NCBI GenBank assembly: GCA_013365325.1
Contig: JABVXV010000043.1
Coordinates: 48,489 to 112,488, forward strand
Origin: Dipetalonema caudispina
Lineage: Eukaryota; Nematoda; Chromadorea; Rhabditida; Onchocercidae
Reading direction: 5' to 3'
DNA length: 64,000 bases
Positions within the stretch are counted from its first letter, which is position 1. Each line of letters opens with the position of its first letter. Positions 13,184 to 27,000 of the stretch are shown one piece after another. Under the pieces are notes generated by a model, which did not search any database, was not told where the DNA came from, and saw only the letters and a list, made by a program, of their open reading frames with translations. A program made the position numbers and the translations under genes.

Positions 13184-15078
13184 TTAATAACCGTTTACCG
13201 AAGGTAGAGCTACCGATGAACCTGAAAATAACTTTTTATTTTAATAACTAAAGAAAACGAAAAAAAAATAAAGAAAGAAAGAAAGAAAATCTATAATCTA
13301 TAGAAAAGAAATTTAAAAAAAAAAATCTATAACACTTAATTATTATTGATTATTCCCATTCCATCATTCATTTAGATTGTTTTGTTTTCATTAAAACAAT
13401 CTAAATGAATTATAATTAACCCATATATCAAATACATATAGTATTATATCGATCGAGGAGTTAAATTTGTATGATACATTGGTTTGTTATAGGTTAAAAA
13501 TAACCTTCAAGAAAGATAACTGCTTTTGCCAAATCTTCGCCATATTCATTACGTACTGCGCATAAGTATTCACCAAGATGTTGATCGGTTAGTTGTAAAA
13601 TTGATAGAGTTGATGTTGTTGCTGTCGATGAAATTTCAATACCATGACGTCCACTTACTAATTTCTTATCATCATGAAACCATGTTACTGTTGATTGTAA
13701 ACCCTGAAATTAATAAGAAATATGATATAAACTATAAAAATTATTCGACGTTTCAGAAGGAATATTAAAAGAGCTAAAAAATATGCGACATAATTTCGAA
13801 ACTATCAAATTATTGGAAAAATTACTATCAAATATTATTCGAAAGCAATATTTCATGCTGTTAATCGCCTAATCAATCTATGTATTCATTTAATGATTAA
13901 AGAGCAGATAATTGGAAAGTTGAAAAATCATCCAGCAATCGATAATTTGCCAGTAATTAATAAATGGTAAATAACATTACGTACTTTAAAACTACAAGTC
14001 AAGCTTGCTTTCTGTCCGATTGTACTTTGAATCGAAATTGGCAATTTGGTAAACCTTGGCATAACAGCATCCAGGCTGAAATAAACTATTGCTTTTTGAT
14101 AATGAATGCAAAAATAAACAAAAAAATTTTACACATTATCGAAGATACAACAATTACAAAAATTTTCAATTAGAAATTATTTTATTTACTTCCCAATTGA
14201 TAGATACAACATAATTGTTGTACGAAATAAAGTGTCTTACTTTGTAAGAATAAAAAGAAATCTGAATTTTCACATAAATTTCGAAATTTCCATTCATCTA
14301 AGAGGAAATAAAACTATCAGACATTATTGGGAAATCCGTTTATGACATATCTTTCAATCTTTACTAATATAAAACTGACAGGAAAAAACTTACTCTGTAA
14401 CTTCAGTAATATCAACAGCGATGATCGCTTGAGCTGTACCGGCAAGATTAACCGCTTGCAATTCATATTTACCACGATCTTCATTGGTACAATTACGAAT
14501 TGTCAATGTGAACATTTCTCCACTATTTGTCATCTGAAAGAAAAAAAAAAACGAAAACTTTTTAATTTATTATGAAATATAATACACAATTTATCAGAAA
14601 CTTTAACAGTGTGCAAACATAAATTTATTAAATAATTTCAGAATGATAGAAATTACTTCAAAAAGTTATTTAAATAATTTCCATCGTTCTGAAATTATTT
14701 ACTAAATATTTGAACTACTTTATACTAAACATTGAAGTCATTAAATTATGACTCATATATATGTGAGACCCATATAAATTAATTAAATCAAATTTGGTAT
14801 CGAAATTTAATCAACCGAAATAAGTGAATGGAAATTTTTTTAAACAAATTCTTATCATATGATAATATTGAATCGACAATATTTATCCAAATCTTTACAT
14901 ACCTGATATTTTTCACCCGAAGCAATCGAAACCATATTTTTAGTCCATATAACTGCCGGTTCCGGATATCCACGTACCGTTACTGATAGTGTTAAATCAT
15001 TTCCTTGTTCAACACTTGCACTTGTTGGTGCATTCACAATAACTGGTGGATTTTCATAACCACTTTGCTTTTTATCCT
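13184..15078 (-). CDS. ttn-1: ttn-1 exons: last two Ig domains and C-terminus
   Basis: Exons 14903-15078, 14394-14533, 13985-14075, 13505-13703 and 13184-13221. Ig 10: PPVIVNAPTSASVEQGND, PAVIWTKN, RGKYELQAVNLAG. Ig 11: MPRFTKLPISIQSTIGQ, STVTWFHDD, GEYLCAVRNEYG. After GAAG/GTTATT the frame would stop within three codons (LEGYF-stop). A good TTTTCAG at 13222-13228 instead adds a 38-nt final exon ending SSVALPSVNGY-stop. The second reading keeps the phase-1 ending used by nearly every Ig in this gene and is preferred. Confidence 0.8.
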
Positions 15079-18000
15079 CTTAAAATATCGTCTTTTTCTA
15101 AATATTTGTTAAAATATCTTTAATAATCATCGAATGCGTAAAATCTTCGAACTAAAACTTTTCTGTTTTAATCTCAACTTTTTTCATAGATAACTTTGCT
15201 TTGGATTTTTTTTTTCTTCAAAAATTAATAAATTTTACAATTACACTAATTAGATTCTCATAATGTTTCCATTCTTTATGATATAATTAGTTTACCTGTA
15301 ACAATAAGATGAATATTACACTTAGCAATGCCAAATTCATTTCTCGCTTCACAGGTATACACTCCTGCATCTTCTGGGAATGCATCTGCTATTGTTAAAT
15401 AACAATTCGCTTCATCACGTGAATATCCAAATCCACTGGAATCTTGAATTTCCATTTCGTTACGTATCCAACGTACCGTTAATGGTTCGGAACCTGCATG
15501 TGAAATTGAATTAAAATGAAAAAATTCATTGATTTATGTAAGATCTTAATCGATTTCAACAATTGAATAAGATTATATTCATCTCATTAAATCAATTGAA
15601 AAAGATACTACACTGTAGTAAATTATAACAAACCTTCTAACAATTCAGCAAGTAAAACCACTTTATCACCATCAATTGCTTTAATTCTTTCTCGTCGTCC
15701 ATCAATACGGAATTTCGGTGGTATACCACCAGTTGGAGATATCTTTCTGAGTTCAACATCAAGTTGCATCGCTGTTTTAGCTTCACCTTCTTGATTTTTT
15801 GCAATACAAACGTATTTTCCAGCATCTGATGCAACAATGCTAATGAATTTTAGCGTTGTCGTTTCACCATCATATGATATTAGATAGCGATCGTGCTCAG
15901 GTATAAGTACAGCACCATTTCGAAGCCACTGGATTGCTGGAGCCGGATAACCTGATACGCTACATTCTATTGATACTGAATCGCCATTTGTAGCCTACAA
16001 AAGAAAAAAAAAAAGATAAACAAATGATTTTCGTGAACAATAACTTCGATTCTATCATTTGAGATCGAGATTTTTCAGATCAAAAAACATTCACATAAGA
16101 GTTGCCAAAAATATTGTAGTTTTTTCAAAGTCATATTCAAACAAACTTATGTTTACCTTGAATTTACCGGGCAACACTTCAATGAATGATGGTGCTGCCG
16201 GTACTTTTCGTAATCTTCTTGTACCATCACCCGGTATAACTTCAATTTCGGCAGTACACGTTACAAAACCTTCACTATTCGAGGCAGAGCAATTGTAGAA
16301 ACCTTCATCGATCTTAGACATGTGATGTACCTGTGACAAATTATTTTCAGAAGGAAGCTGGAAATTGCTCAAAAGTAAACTACTAGATTTTTTTCCATTG
16401 ACATGGAGGAAAAATGAAAACATAAGTAAACATTAAAGTCGTAGAACTTTATCCGTTTTTCTTCAACACATTTCAACTTTGATGTTTTGGCAGACAAATT
16501 ACAATAAATCTAAATTGGCATCAAACTTTATAGTAAATTTAAAATACAAATTATAACCTACCTCAAGATAGTAGAAGTCACCATCATTGTAAATGGAATA
16601 TTTGTTACCAGTTTCCAACACAACACCAGCTTTATCCCAATGTACAAGTGGTATCGGATTAGCCGAAATGGCAGTCTTCAACCTGAGTGATTTATGTTCG
16701 ACAATTGACTTCTTCGGTTTCGGTTTCACCATGAATTTTGGTCGACAAATATTCTTATTCCGTTTAGCAATTGAAGCACGAATTTCTTCTAGCGCTGTAA
16801 AATCAAAAATTTTTTTTTTCAAAAAGATACGGTCATTTGAAGTGGAAATAGAGTTATCATCATGAATAAAATCATCATTATCAGTGATATCACTTATTAT
16901 TTGACAGTAAACAACAACATTTAGGCTAATCTAACTGACTTGTAATTTCAGTTTGTGGTTCTATTGAACTGCTAGAAGCTGAAGCATCAATCTCTGCATC
17001 TCTTAATGTTATAATTTGCTTGATACGCTTCCCATCCGATCTTCCATGTATACGATGTCGCCGTTCTAAAAGGAAAAAAATTACAAATTTCATTAAACAT
17101 ATCGTAAGCTTCTCGCAAAGAAAAATAATTTTTATAAAAATATAACTTTTTAATAAACGGATAAAATCAAACTCTCACTCTTAGCAACTGTTCCAGCCAA
17201 TGCAGCTGCATCACCTTCACGAAATTCAAGATCTTCTAAACCGATTAAAAATGCCGGTGCAGCACCTTTGCGCTTTATATCCAGACGTTGAGCTCCACTC
17301 TGCACAAGTATTAAATTTATTAAGTATGACTAATAATGATAGTGATTATTTAACTTGTTGATAAAGTTAGTTCCTCTTCTTTTTTGTTTAAAATTAAAGT
17401 AAATTATTCAATTGCTTGATGAAAATTTCTATGATAATCAAATTTTTAATCGACTAAAACTAGCAGGCGCCAAAACAGAGCATTTCTTATGTGAAAGAAA
17501 AGATTCTACGAATGGTAAGAAGCAAAATATTCAATTTTTTGGCTAATATAAATTAGAGCTTCAAACTGATAACTGAATTGAAAAAATCCTTAATTAATGA
17601 TGTCCAAAAATTATTTATATATATTAATTAAAATTAGTTGGAAAAATTCACTCTGTGCATTCCAGGCGTGGGAAGTCCTAATATCTCCGATGACGGAGGA
17701 TGTGATAAATTTGTTGTGAGTTTGGCTTCGGCCTTGGAATCTGAAAGAAAGTTGATTAAAATATGAATTTCATTCGGGAACATTTAATTTTTTGCATCTT
17801 AATTTGATTGTTATAAATTATTTAAATTCAAAAAACAAGAAGATTTGAAAGTAAAACCTTCAGGTAGTTTTAGTGGTTCCACTGTGGAATGCTTCTTCCC
17901 AACATTCAATGATGCGGTTGTCCGCACGATACCATGGATATTTGATGCTTCAACCGAATAGGTACCAAGATGAGATACGCTTAGACTTGCTATTTTCAAC

Positions 18001-21000
18001 TGACATTTAGTTGGGGTAATGTGGGAAATCTGCAAAGAGAAGATGAATTAGTTTCAGCTTAAATTGATATTATTGGCATATAAATTGAATTCATTTTTTT
18101 TTTTTTTTTTGACTATGGCAAGCATTGTTAAAGTATTTATAGCTAATAGAAAACAATACTGTAATCTATAAATTCAAACAATAGTCGAATTAAAAGTTTA
18201 AGTTTCGGATAATTCAACAGAAACAATACCTGAACATTCTTTTCCTCAAGAATTTTCTCATCCAAATGATACCATGTTAGTTCCGGTAGTGGATAACCAC
18301 TTACTTCAACTTCAAATTCAACATCTTCACCCAATGGTGCCCATATATCACGCATACATTTCAGGAAACGTGGTGGTCCAGCCGGTTCATCGAATGGTTC
18401 TGAAGCATCAATCATTATAGAATGACTATAATTTCAATAGAAATATGACAGAAACGTTCAACTATTATTCTCAATCTTGTCAACAGTAAAATTAGATTGA
18501 AAGTTGAAAAAAACAAGAAAAGAGCGAAGATTTAAGGAATGCAAAAATTGCAAATTAATGTAGTATCACATTGTTAAAAATAAACTTTGAAACAAATTTA
18601 GAGAAGTAAATCGTGTAAATTAAAGAAATTTTGAAATTTATGCACTTTGGAAACTTTGAATTGTGGAAAGTTTTCTGACATTGTTAACTTCTAATTTTAT
18701 TTATCAGATTATTAATTTATTCATTCATATTATCTATCCTATATTAAATTCTGCTACTGAACACTTTATGACAAGTACAAACAATTATATGGTATATTAG
18801 AATTAAAGTGAAAAAAATATTTTTACCCTTTGAAATGCAATTTTAATATGAAATTATTACTCTTAACATAAAAATATCTTTTTTTTTCTATTTCCATTTT
18901 ACATACAATAGTTACAAGCTTATTTAGGTATTTTTCTCAACTCTTGATGCTTATTTATACTTACACAGAATACATTTCACTAATTTCTTTTTTCGACGAT
19001 ATGAAAAAAATATAGAAAGGTTGATACCTCCAACTAGTAGATAACATTGAGTCATTGCTCTTCCGTGTTCGTTACTTGCAACACATTGATAAGTACCTTG
19101 TTGGGTTTTTACTACACTTTCCGTCCTCATTTCACAAGCACCACCTTGCCGATATTCTAGCCAAGCAGAATCGATCGTTGTACGTAGCATGCTTGTTTGT
19201 TGCGAATCGTTAATGAAGATCCACTGAAAATTTTTCATAACCTAAATCTAAAACGATCGTTGATAATTTGTTGAGATGATCGTTAAAGCTGATCACTTTT
19301 TTTTTCATTGGATAAAGTAGTAAATAGAAGAACAAGCAATACTTACTTATATTTTGATTATGCATAAGAACTTAAATATCTATTTCTGCTTATGTAACTT
19401 ATTCTTTGTATTCGTCATCACTCTTGAAACTATGTAATTTTTTTTTTCCTTTTTTTTTGTGAATTTTTAGTTGCTCAGACAAATTATTCATATTCAGAAA
19501 ACATGTCATCATGATTTTTGATTTCCATTAGAATGTTTAATTTTATATAAACAAAAATGTTTGGGAATGAAAAAGAATAGATTGATTTCGTTTGCACTTT
19601 TATTTTTTTATTAAATTGCACTAAATTATAAACGAAATGAAACCAAACACAGCTAGCAGAATAGCTGTTTAAAATCATTTTTGATTTATGCGATAACAAA
19701 ATATCGTACCTTAAGTTGAGGTTCAGGAATACCCTTAACATGACATTTTAACGTTACAGGATGTCCGATTGCAACACCGACATCTGTTAAATCCATCGTA
19801 AAACTCGGTGCTTGTTCTTCTTGATGTTGCTTGTGCAGAAGAGCTAAAATTTTTGCATAAAATTAAATTTAAATGGAACTCTCAAAAAATTCTATTTTGA
19901 GTTTTTACAAAGTTTTTTTTTTTTACATTTGATAAAAAAGTTCAATTGACAAATTAAACACATTGCTAAACGATGAAATAAGGCGAATATACTTACTATG
20001 TACAATAAGCTCTGTTTCGAAACTTGTCGTGCCTTCGGAATTTTCGGCAACACATTTGAATATACCAGCTGTTTTCGTAACTGCATACGATATGAGAAGT
20101 ACCGATTCACCTTCTCCGGTTAACAATATTTCATATGCACGATTCATTTTTGTAATCTGCGAAAAGATATTATAAATTTAAAACTTTAATGCTGCTAATA
20201 TTAACCGGTTAACTTTTCTTATATTACAGGCTTATTTATTTCATTATAGTCAACAAAAGAAAAAATTCTATTTCAATGAAATTAAATTTATAATTCCAGC
20301 TTTTAATGAACGATACAATCATTTCCTTACTGCCACACTATCAGAAATAACACGATGAGGGATTTTAATCAAAAAGTTTTAATCCAGAAATTCATATGAC
20401 TTATGCATTTTTTGTTAAAGCAATTCCGACTACGTTTCCATATCCAAAATATGATGAATATGATAATTAATAAAAATTAAATTTAACTGCTTCAAGACAT
20501 AATTTAAATAGTTCCTTTAATAACATAGCAATTGATAGATAAAGAAATATTACGTAATTTCAAGGTTAAGAAAGTAAACACATAATCTGAATCTAAAGTT
20601 AGCAAGAAAATTTGAAAGATTTCTATCAAATGTAAATTATTCATCAAAAGTTCCACTTCTGAAGTTAATTTGTCATCAAGATTATCGGATCGATCAATAT
20701 TTCTTCAAGCTCCAATTCGAGAATAGAAATGAATTATTAATACAAATTCACTGCTATTTCAAATGAATTGCCATATCATCTGTACATCAATGGTTAAAGG
20801 ATAGAGCTCGAATTATCATATCTAATGATCGATATAACTGACATTAATTCAACATTAATCAGTTACTATCAAAGATTTCAAAAACAAGATGGAGAAAAAA
20901 TCTGAAAGACATTTAAATTTCTTTTAGGTCATAATTTTTACGAATAAGTCAAAAATGCATACCTCTTTCCCATCTTTGAACCACTTGATCAACGGATTAG

Positions 21001-24000
21001 GTAGACCAACAGCACGACTTATTAGTTTTACCTGAAATTAAATCGTTAACTTCGACAAAATTGGATAAAGACAGGAATTACTAAATTTTCAAATAATTTT
21101 GTAAGAACAGACCGTAGATCCCTCGGTAGTTTCAACCACTGTACCCGGTACACGGGTAAATCTTGGTTTACAATACTGCATTTTTTTATTTTCGGCTGTA
21201 ACCAAATGTGAATCCGGGCCAGCGATTTCTGCGACAGTTAACATCATATGGGAACTTTCGCTACCGAGCATATTAGATGCTGTGCATTGGTAGAAACCAG
21301 TATCTTTTGCGGTACAGTTGAAAATTGTAAGCGAACACAAGCCATCCTCAGTGAATTCAAGCTTTTGACGGCGAGTTGTATTGATCGTAGCGCCATCTTT
21401 CATCCATGTAATCTATGAATGTATCTCATTTTTATTTAACAACAAAATATTAAAAGAAAATTTGCAAAAACTTAGATTTTAAGTAAACTAAGGAAATTAA
21501 TCAGAAGTACAGATGAAGTAACACAAAGATTAAGACTGTTATTCATGTATATGATATCTCAATGTATTGATTAATAGGACATTTCTTATTGACATAAATG
21601 CAGGATTCACTGATTCAAAAATCTGATTTATAAATCTCTTCCAAAATATTCTGTTTAGGTAGAAAATTCTACCTGTGGTTGAGGATCACCAGAAACACGA
21701 CATTTCAGTTTTACTTCCTTATTAGCTAGAGCTGTTTGGTCCTTCAATGGTACTTCAAATTTGGGTGCCATATGTGAAGTTGATGCTACAACAGTTACCT
21801 GAAATTAATATTCTTGTGAAGTTTGCACATAATGATACATGCTCAATAAGTTGTAAAATTAATAATTTCTCATTTCCTAAATTGACAGAATCTTAAAGTA
21901 ATAAAGTTAGGTATATGTTGAAACGAAAGAATGTTCCCATACATACTTGACATGTTGACTGTACGGTTCCGATCGGATTCGTTGCAACACATCGATATGT
22001 TGCACTGTCGTCACTTTGAGCAGTATGACATATTAATTTATAAATATTGTCCTGTTCAAGCATTTCATAACGTCCGGTAGGACTGCAAGTAAATTATTTA
22101 TATAATAATATTTCAATTAAAATACCAAAAGAATCAAATTTTTCAACAGAAATTAGAAAATTTTCAATATAAAGCATTCATATGTTTCCAAATATACATA
22201 CCCGATGTTGTAAGTTCAAAATGGTTTATTTATAAGAGTTCATTTTTTTTTTAAAATTTGTTGTTACTTGTACATTGCCATATAGATATTAAGAAACTGA
22301 ACTTTTACAACGTTTCATATAAATTTCTGAAATTTGAAATGAAGCTGGCGCCTTGAATCTTATTGTTCTACATCGAACTGTATTAGCATAATTGGCACAA
22401 AAGTGATTTAAATGTCTGGAAATTGATTGAAAAATTTAGTCTTTCAGAAATTACTGTAAAACTTACGCTAATCTTTCATCGTTTCTAAACCATGATACGA
22501 CACTTTTTGATGATGATTTTATTTCACAGCTGAGAATTAACTGTTGACCTGCCGCAGTGATTTCATTCGAAAGTGGTACCACAATCTGTGGTTGCCCTTC
22601 GAGAAGTTCATTTTTCGTCTCATCGTAAACTTCTTCCGCTATTACTCCATCCTAAATTCAGGACAATTTTTGTCTTACTTAAATTTTGCGTAACTTTAAG
22701 TTTAAACAAAATAATAAGTCCTAAAAGATCAAAGCGGATCTTCTAGAAATTTCAAAATTCAGTATTCTCAAGAAATTGTCATTAAATTTCCGAAGGAACA
22801 AGACTGTGTACCGGTCTTTCTCGTTCTTCTCGTGTTCGTTCTTTTGCGCCTGCATCTGTATCTATAAAAATTTGAAGTAAAATTTGAAAAATAATGAAAA
22901 GTTTTATTCGAAAATAATGGTTAGAAATATTACAAATATCACTAAATTTGACTTTTATATATTACTTAGAAAGTAAATGAGGTATATATTACTTTCTAAG
23001 CTTTATTGAAAACAGTTTTAGCTAAATTAAAAAAAGGTTGAATAAGTATAAGATACCTTTGAGAGTTGCTTCCTTGATTTCCTCTTTATCAATTTCCTTG
23101 GGAATTATTTTCTTAACTTTTTTCTTCTTTGCTTTCTCTACAGACACCTTTGCTTCACTTCTAATAGAGCCTAGGTCATTTGTAGCAATTACCGAATAGA
23201 GCCCAGAATCTTCATTAACAATATTCTTTATGTTCAGTTCAATAATACAGCCTTCATATTTCACTTCATATTTATCAACTTCTATGCAAATTTTCTTGCC
23301 ATCTTTTAACCATTGAATTACTGGTTGAGGTAATGCTTCGATCTTACAGATTAATGAAGCAGTCAAATCACCAACATTTGCCACAATATCTTCTAAATTT
23401 TGCAGTAATCGTGGCGCAAAATTTGCTTCAAAACTAATATCTCTCTCGAATGTACCATCCATTGAGTGATGACGGAAAATGGCACCAGTTTTGACAAGTT
23501 TACCGATTGGTACCAGCACATTACTCAAACGTTTGCGAATGAAGAAATCTTCATTTTCGGCTAATGGCACTTTTCCACGTCCCGTTTTCAATTCTCCCAT
23601 TGTTATCCATGGATGTACAAGTGCTTCAGCTGCTGTCATACGTTTTCCTTTATTTTTGACGATCAATTTAGAAATGAAATCTTTCGCAAGATCGGAAACG
23701 TCATCCCAGACCACATCTTTAAATTGCCAATCACCAGATGATACATTCGCCATCGTTTCCTGATTTGTTGTTCCCATAAATGGTGATGCATTAGATAATC
23801 TAAAAAGCATGTCTTATGATAGTTTCGCTATCTGAATCCAAAATTGCCATTTAATAATCTCAATTTTGAAATTAAATTATAAAAACAAAAATTTCTATCT
23901 CTCGTAATATAAGTTAGCAATTATTGCAAAGATTTTCAATCCTTTAAATTCATTTATTTAACAATAAACAAAATTCGAAAATCTGTTCTCGAACATTATG

Positions 24001-27000
24001 AAAGCATGACTACCATTAGAATCCTGAATAAAACTTACAATGTATATGCAATCACACCAACAGACCACATATCAGCACTTAAACCAACCGGTTCCATATT
24101 AATTACTTCCGGAGGACAAAATTCCGCCGTACAAAATAATAATTTTGTACTTTTGCCGGTGTCCAATTTCTGTGCCAGACCGAAATCAATGATTTTGATA
24201 TCATTACTTTTATTTGAAGTGAGCATTATGTTCTCCGGCTAAAATATAAAATATTATTTTGTTGAAACTTACTGATGAAGAGTTCGTGGACAGGAAAGTT
24301 GACTGACTGAGTAAATAAAATAAGTGAAGTAGAGCAGTAGATGAATAAGTTAATAAGCAACTAATTAGTGAAGGTAATAGAATAATCAACGGATATCCAT
24401 ATAAGTAATTTCCACGTTATATATATATATGGATGCTATCATAAAAGCTTTTTTAAGAAAGTATTCAAAGAACTCTAATTATATATTTCATATTTTAGAT
24501 AATTGTGAAGTACCAACAGATAATGGCATGTATTTGATAAGAAAGAATTATAAATGAAGTAAAAGTAATAGACCTTTAAATCAAGATGTACGATACCATT
24601 GTTATGCATATATTGTACACCTTGGAGAATTTGCCGAATAAATGTGCGTACTTCATTTTCTGACATTAACGCTTTATCATCGATTATTTTATCATGAAGA
24701 TCACCACCAGATATGCTGAAAATTTTCTTATGAAAATTTTCATGAAAACTTTCAAAACTTAAATTTAAAAGCAAATATGAGTAATCCCTGAATTTTCGTC
24801 TTTTTTGGATTTATAGATTAATAGAATGTTCATTTTTTCTTCTTAACATTCAATTTTATCTTTCAGAAAAAGACTAAGGTTTTAAGAGATTCTCGAAATG
24901 GGAAAAATACACGGCTAAATATTATCTTCCTTCTTTTGAAATGGAATTATTAGTAATGAATGTGCTAATTAAATTAGGCAAAGGAAGGAAATTGAATTTA
25001 TTTACAGCAAGCTTTTCCATTTAGCTGATATAAACACTTTTCTATTTGAAAAAATCATAGTAATTTTTTCCATTGACTTCTTTTCCTGATTTTAAATAAG
25101 TTCAGATATGAAAGGTTACACAAAGGTATAATCTGATGAAGTAACTAAGCCTAAGCAAAAATTTAAAGATTTTTTTTTTGGAATTCTTTTTTAACATCTA
25201 TTAATCTTCGATGAAAAATTACTAACAATTCTTCGATTAAGCACATTTCTTTGCCCAAATCAAATACTTCATGAAGGTTGAGTAGTTTCTCGTGATGGAG
25301 TTCATTCATTATATTGACCTCATGCATTATCATTTCCTTTTTCATATCAGGACATATGTTTATCACTTTTGCTGCCCAATTCTTACCGGTTGCTCGTTCG
25401 ATTGCTCGGTAAACAGTACCATAAGCTCCTACGCCGATCTTTTCACAAAGTATATACTACAAACAATTATGATTACAATTAATAGTGATTATACAGCCAA
25501 AAAATACTCCCACCATTAACATTTGCGTCCAATTTTACATATATAAATCTAAATAAATTATATATTTCAAGGCATCTTATTTATAGATGTAAAAAATTGT
25601 TTGGTCTCAAGACAAACTTGGGGCCAAAGTTAACTTAATTTCGAGAGTATAAGTGATTGATTAATTAAACCATCTTAAATAAGCTAATTTCACAAAACTC
25701 GACTCGAAAAGTGCAGTAATTGGCATATTGAAGTTTCAGCAAGAGACTTGGAACTAATCTTGCAACAAAATCCGACAAGAGAAAGTAACGGGAGCAATTT
25801 AGGTATATAAAGGTTGCAAGAATAATTATGTTGAAGATTAAATGGAAATAAATTTCAACTTTCTCTGCCATTTTTCTTACTATTCATTTCATATCAATGA
25901 TCCACTCATTATCACAATAACACTTATTACACCTTCATCTAACATAGTTTGAGATCCTTCAGAAAAATTTTAATTTCCGAAGAAATTCTTAAAGAAGATT
26001 AAGACTTCATTTCATATGCAATGAGTTCAACAAATATCAATTTTCGCTTAATATCTTTTGAAAAAAACATTTAATGCTCTATCATATTTAAAAGAGATAT
26101 AAGGAATTGAGTTGAAAAAAAAAAAAAGAAAAAAAGATGGATAGTGCTAGATTAGTTTTCGAAGTCGTATTTAACGAAAATAATTTAATGGAAAATTTTT
26201 TTCTAAAAGTTTTATTATTATTATCACAATCTTAGCTTCATCAATTTTAAAGATTCAGCTAATTTTATGAAATCTTAGATAAGTTGTTTTTCTACGAAGC
26301 ACAAGCTTTTAATTTCCTTTTCTCATTTGCTTGCAAAAAAATATTTGCCTAATAAATTCTAAGCGACATTGTATGAAGAATATTATTTCAGTTATTCCTT
26401 TAGTAAATACCTTCAACTTTTCCCAATAAACGTGTCATTTTTTTATTGAATTAAAAAAAAAATGTGAGAATATAAATTGTTTACAATAGTTAACATTTTT
26501 TGCATGTATATTACGCTTTTCCTACCTTTGATTCGAAATCATTCGGAAGTTTTAACACGTCGATATCGTGATATTCCGATGATTTCACATCAGTTATAAC
26601 TTCATCATAATTAATTTCTTTTTCTTGTCCTTCTGCCTGCTTTTGCTTTTTCTTTTCCAATTCCTTATATTCAACGAAAAACTGCAAAAAAATAAAATAA
26701 TAATAATAATAATAATAAATTCATTGAATTAACAACATATTAAAGAATATTAAAAGGCAAATAGTCATCTTTCTTAATATTTTCTATTTTCTTTTTCTTT
26801 TTTTCCTAAAAAAAAAAGAAAAAAAAAAATTATTAATTTTAAAAGATTTCTGCTTATGTTCTTCGTGAACTATTCATTCTTCTATCTAGTGATTCTTTTA
26901 CAGATTAAACCTGATTCTGAGAGATTATCTTATGTCTAACACTTATTCTTATAGCATTTTAAAAACAAAAAAAAAAAAGACAAAATATTTTTCCTCTAAT

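Noticed and set aside
13366..13410. The hairpin as a microRNA precursor
   Set aside because: The stem is only 18 bp (about 20 with flanks). Dicer substrates in nematodes have longer stems, and the loop is short.
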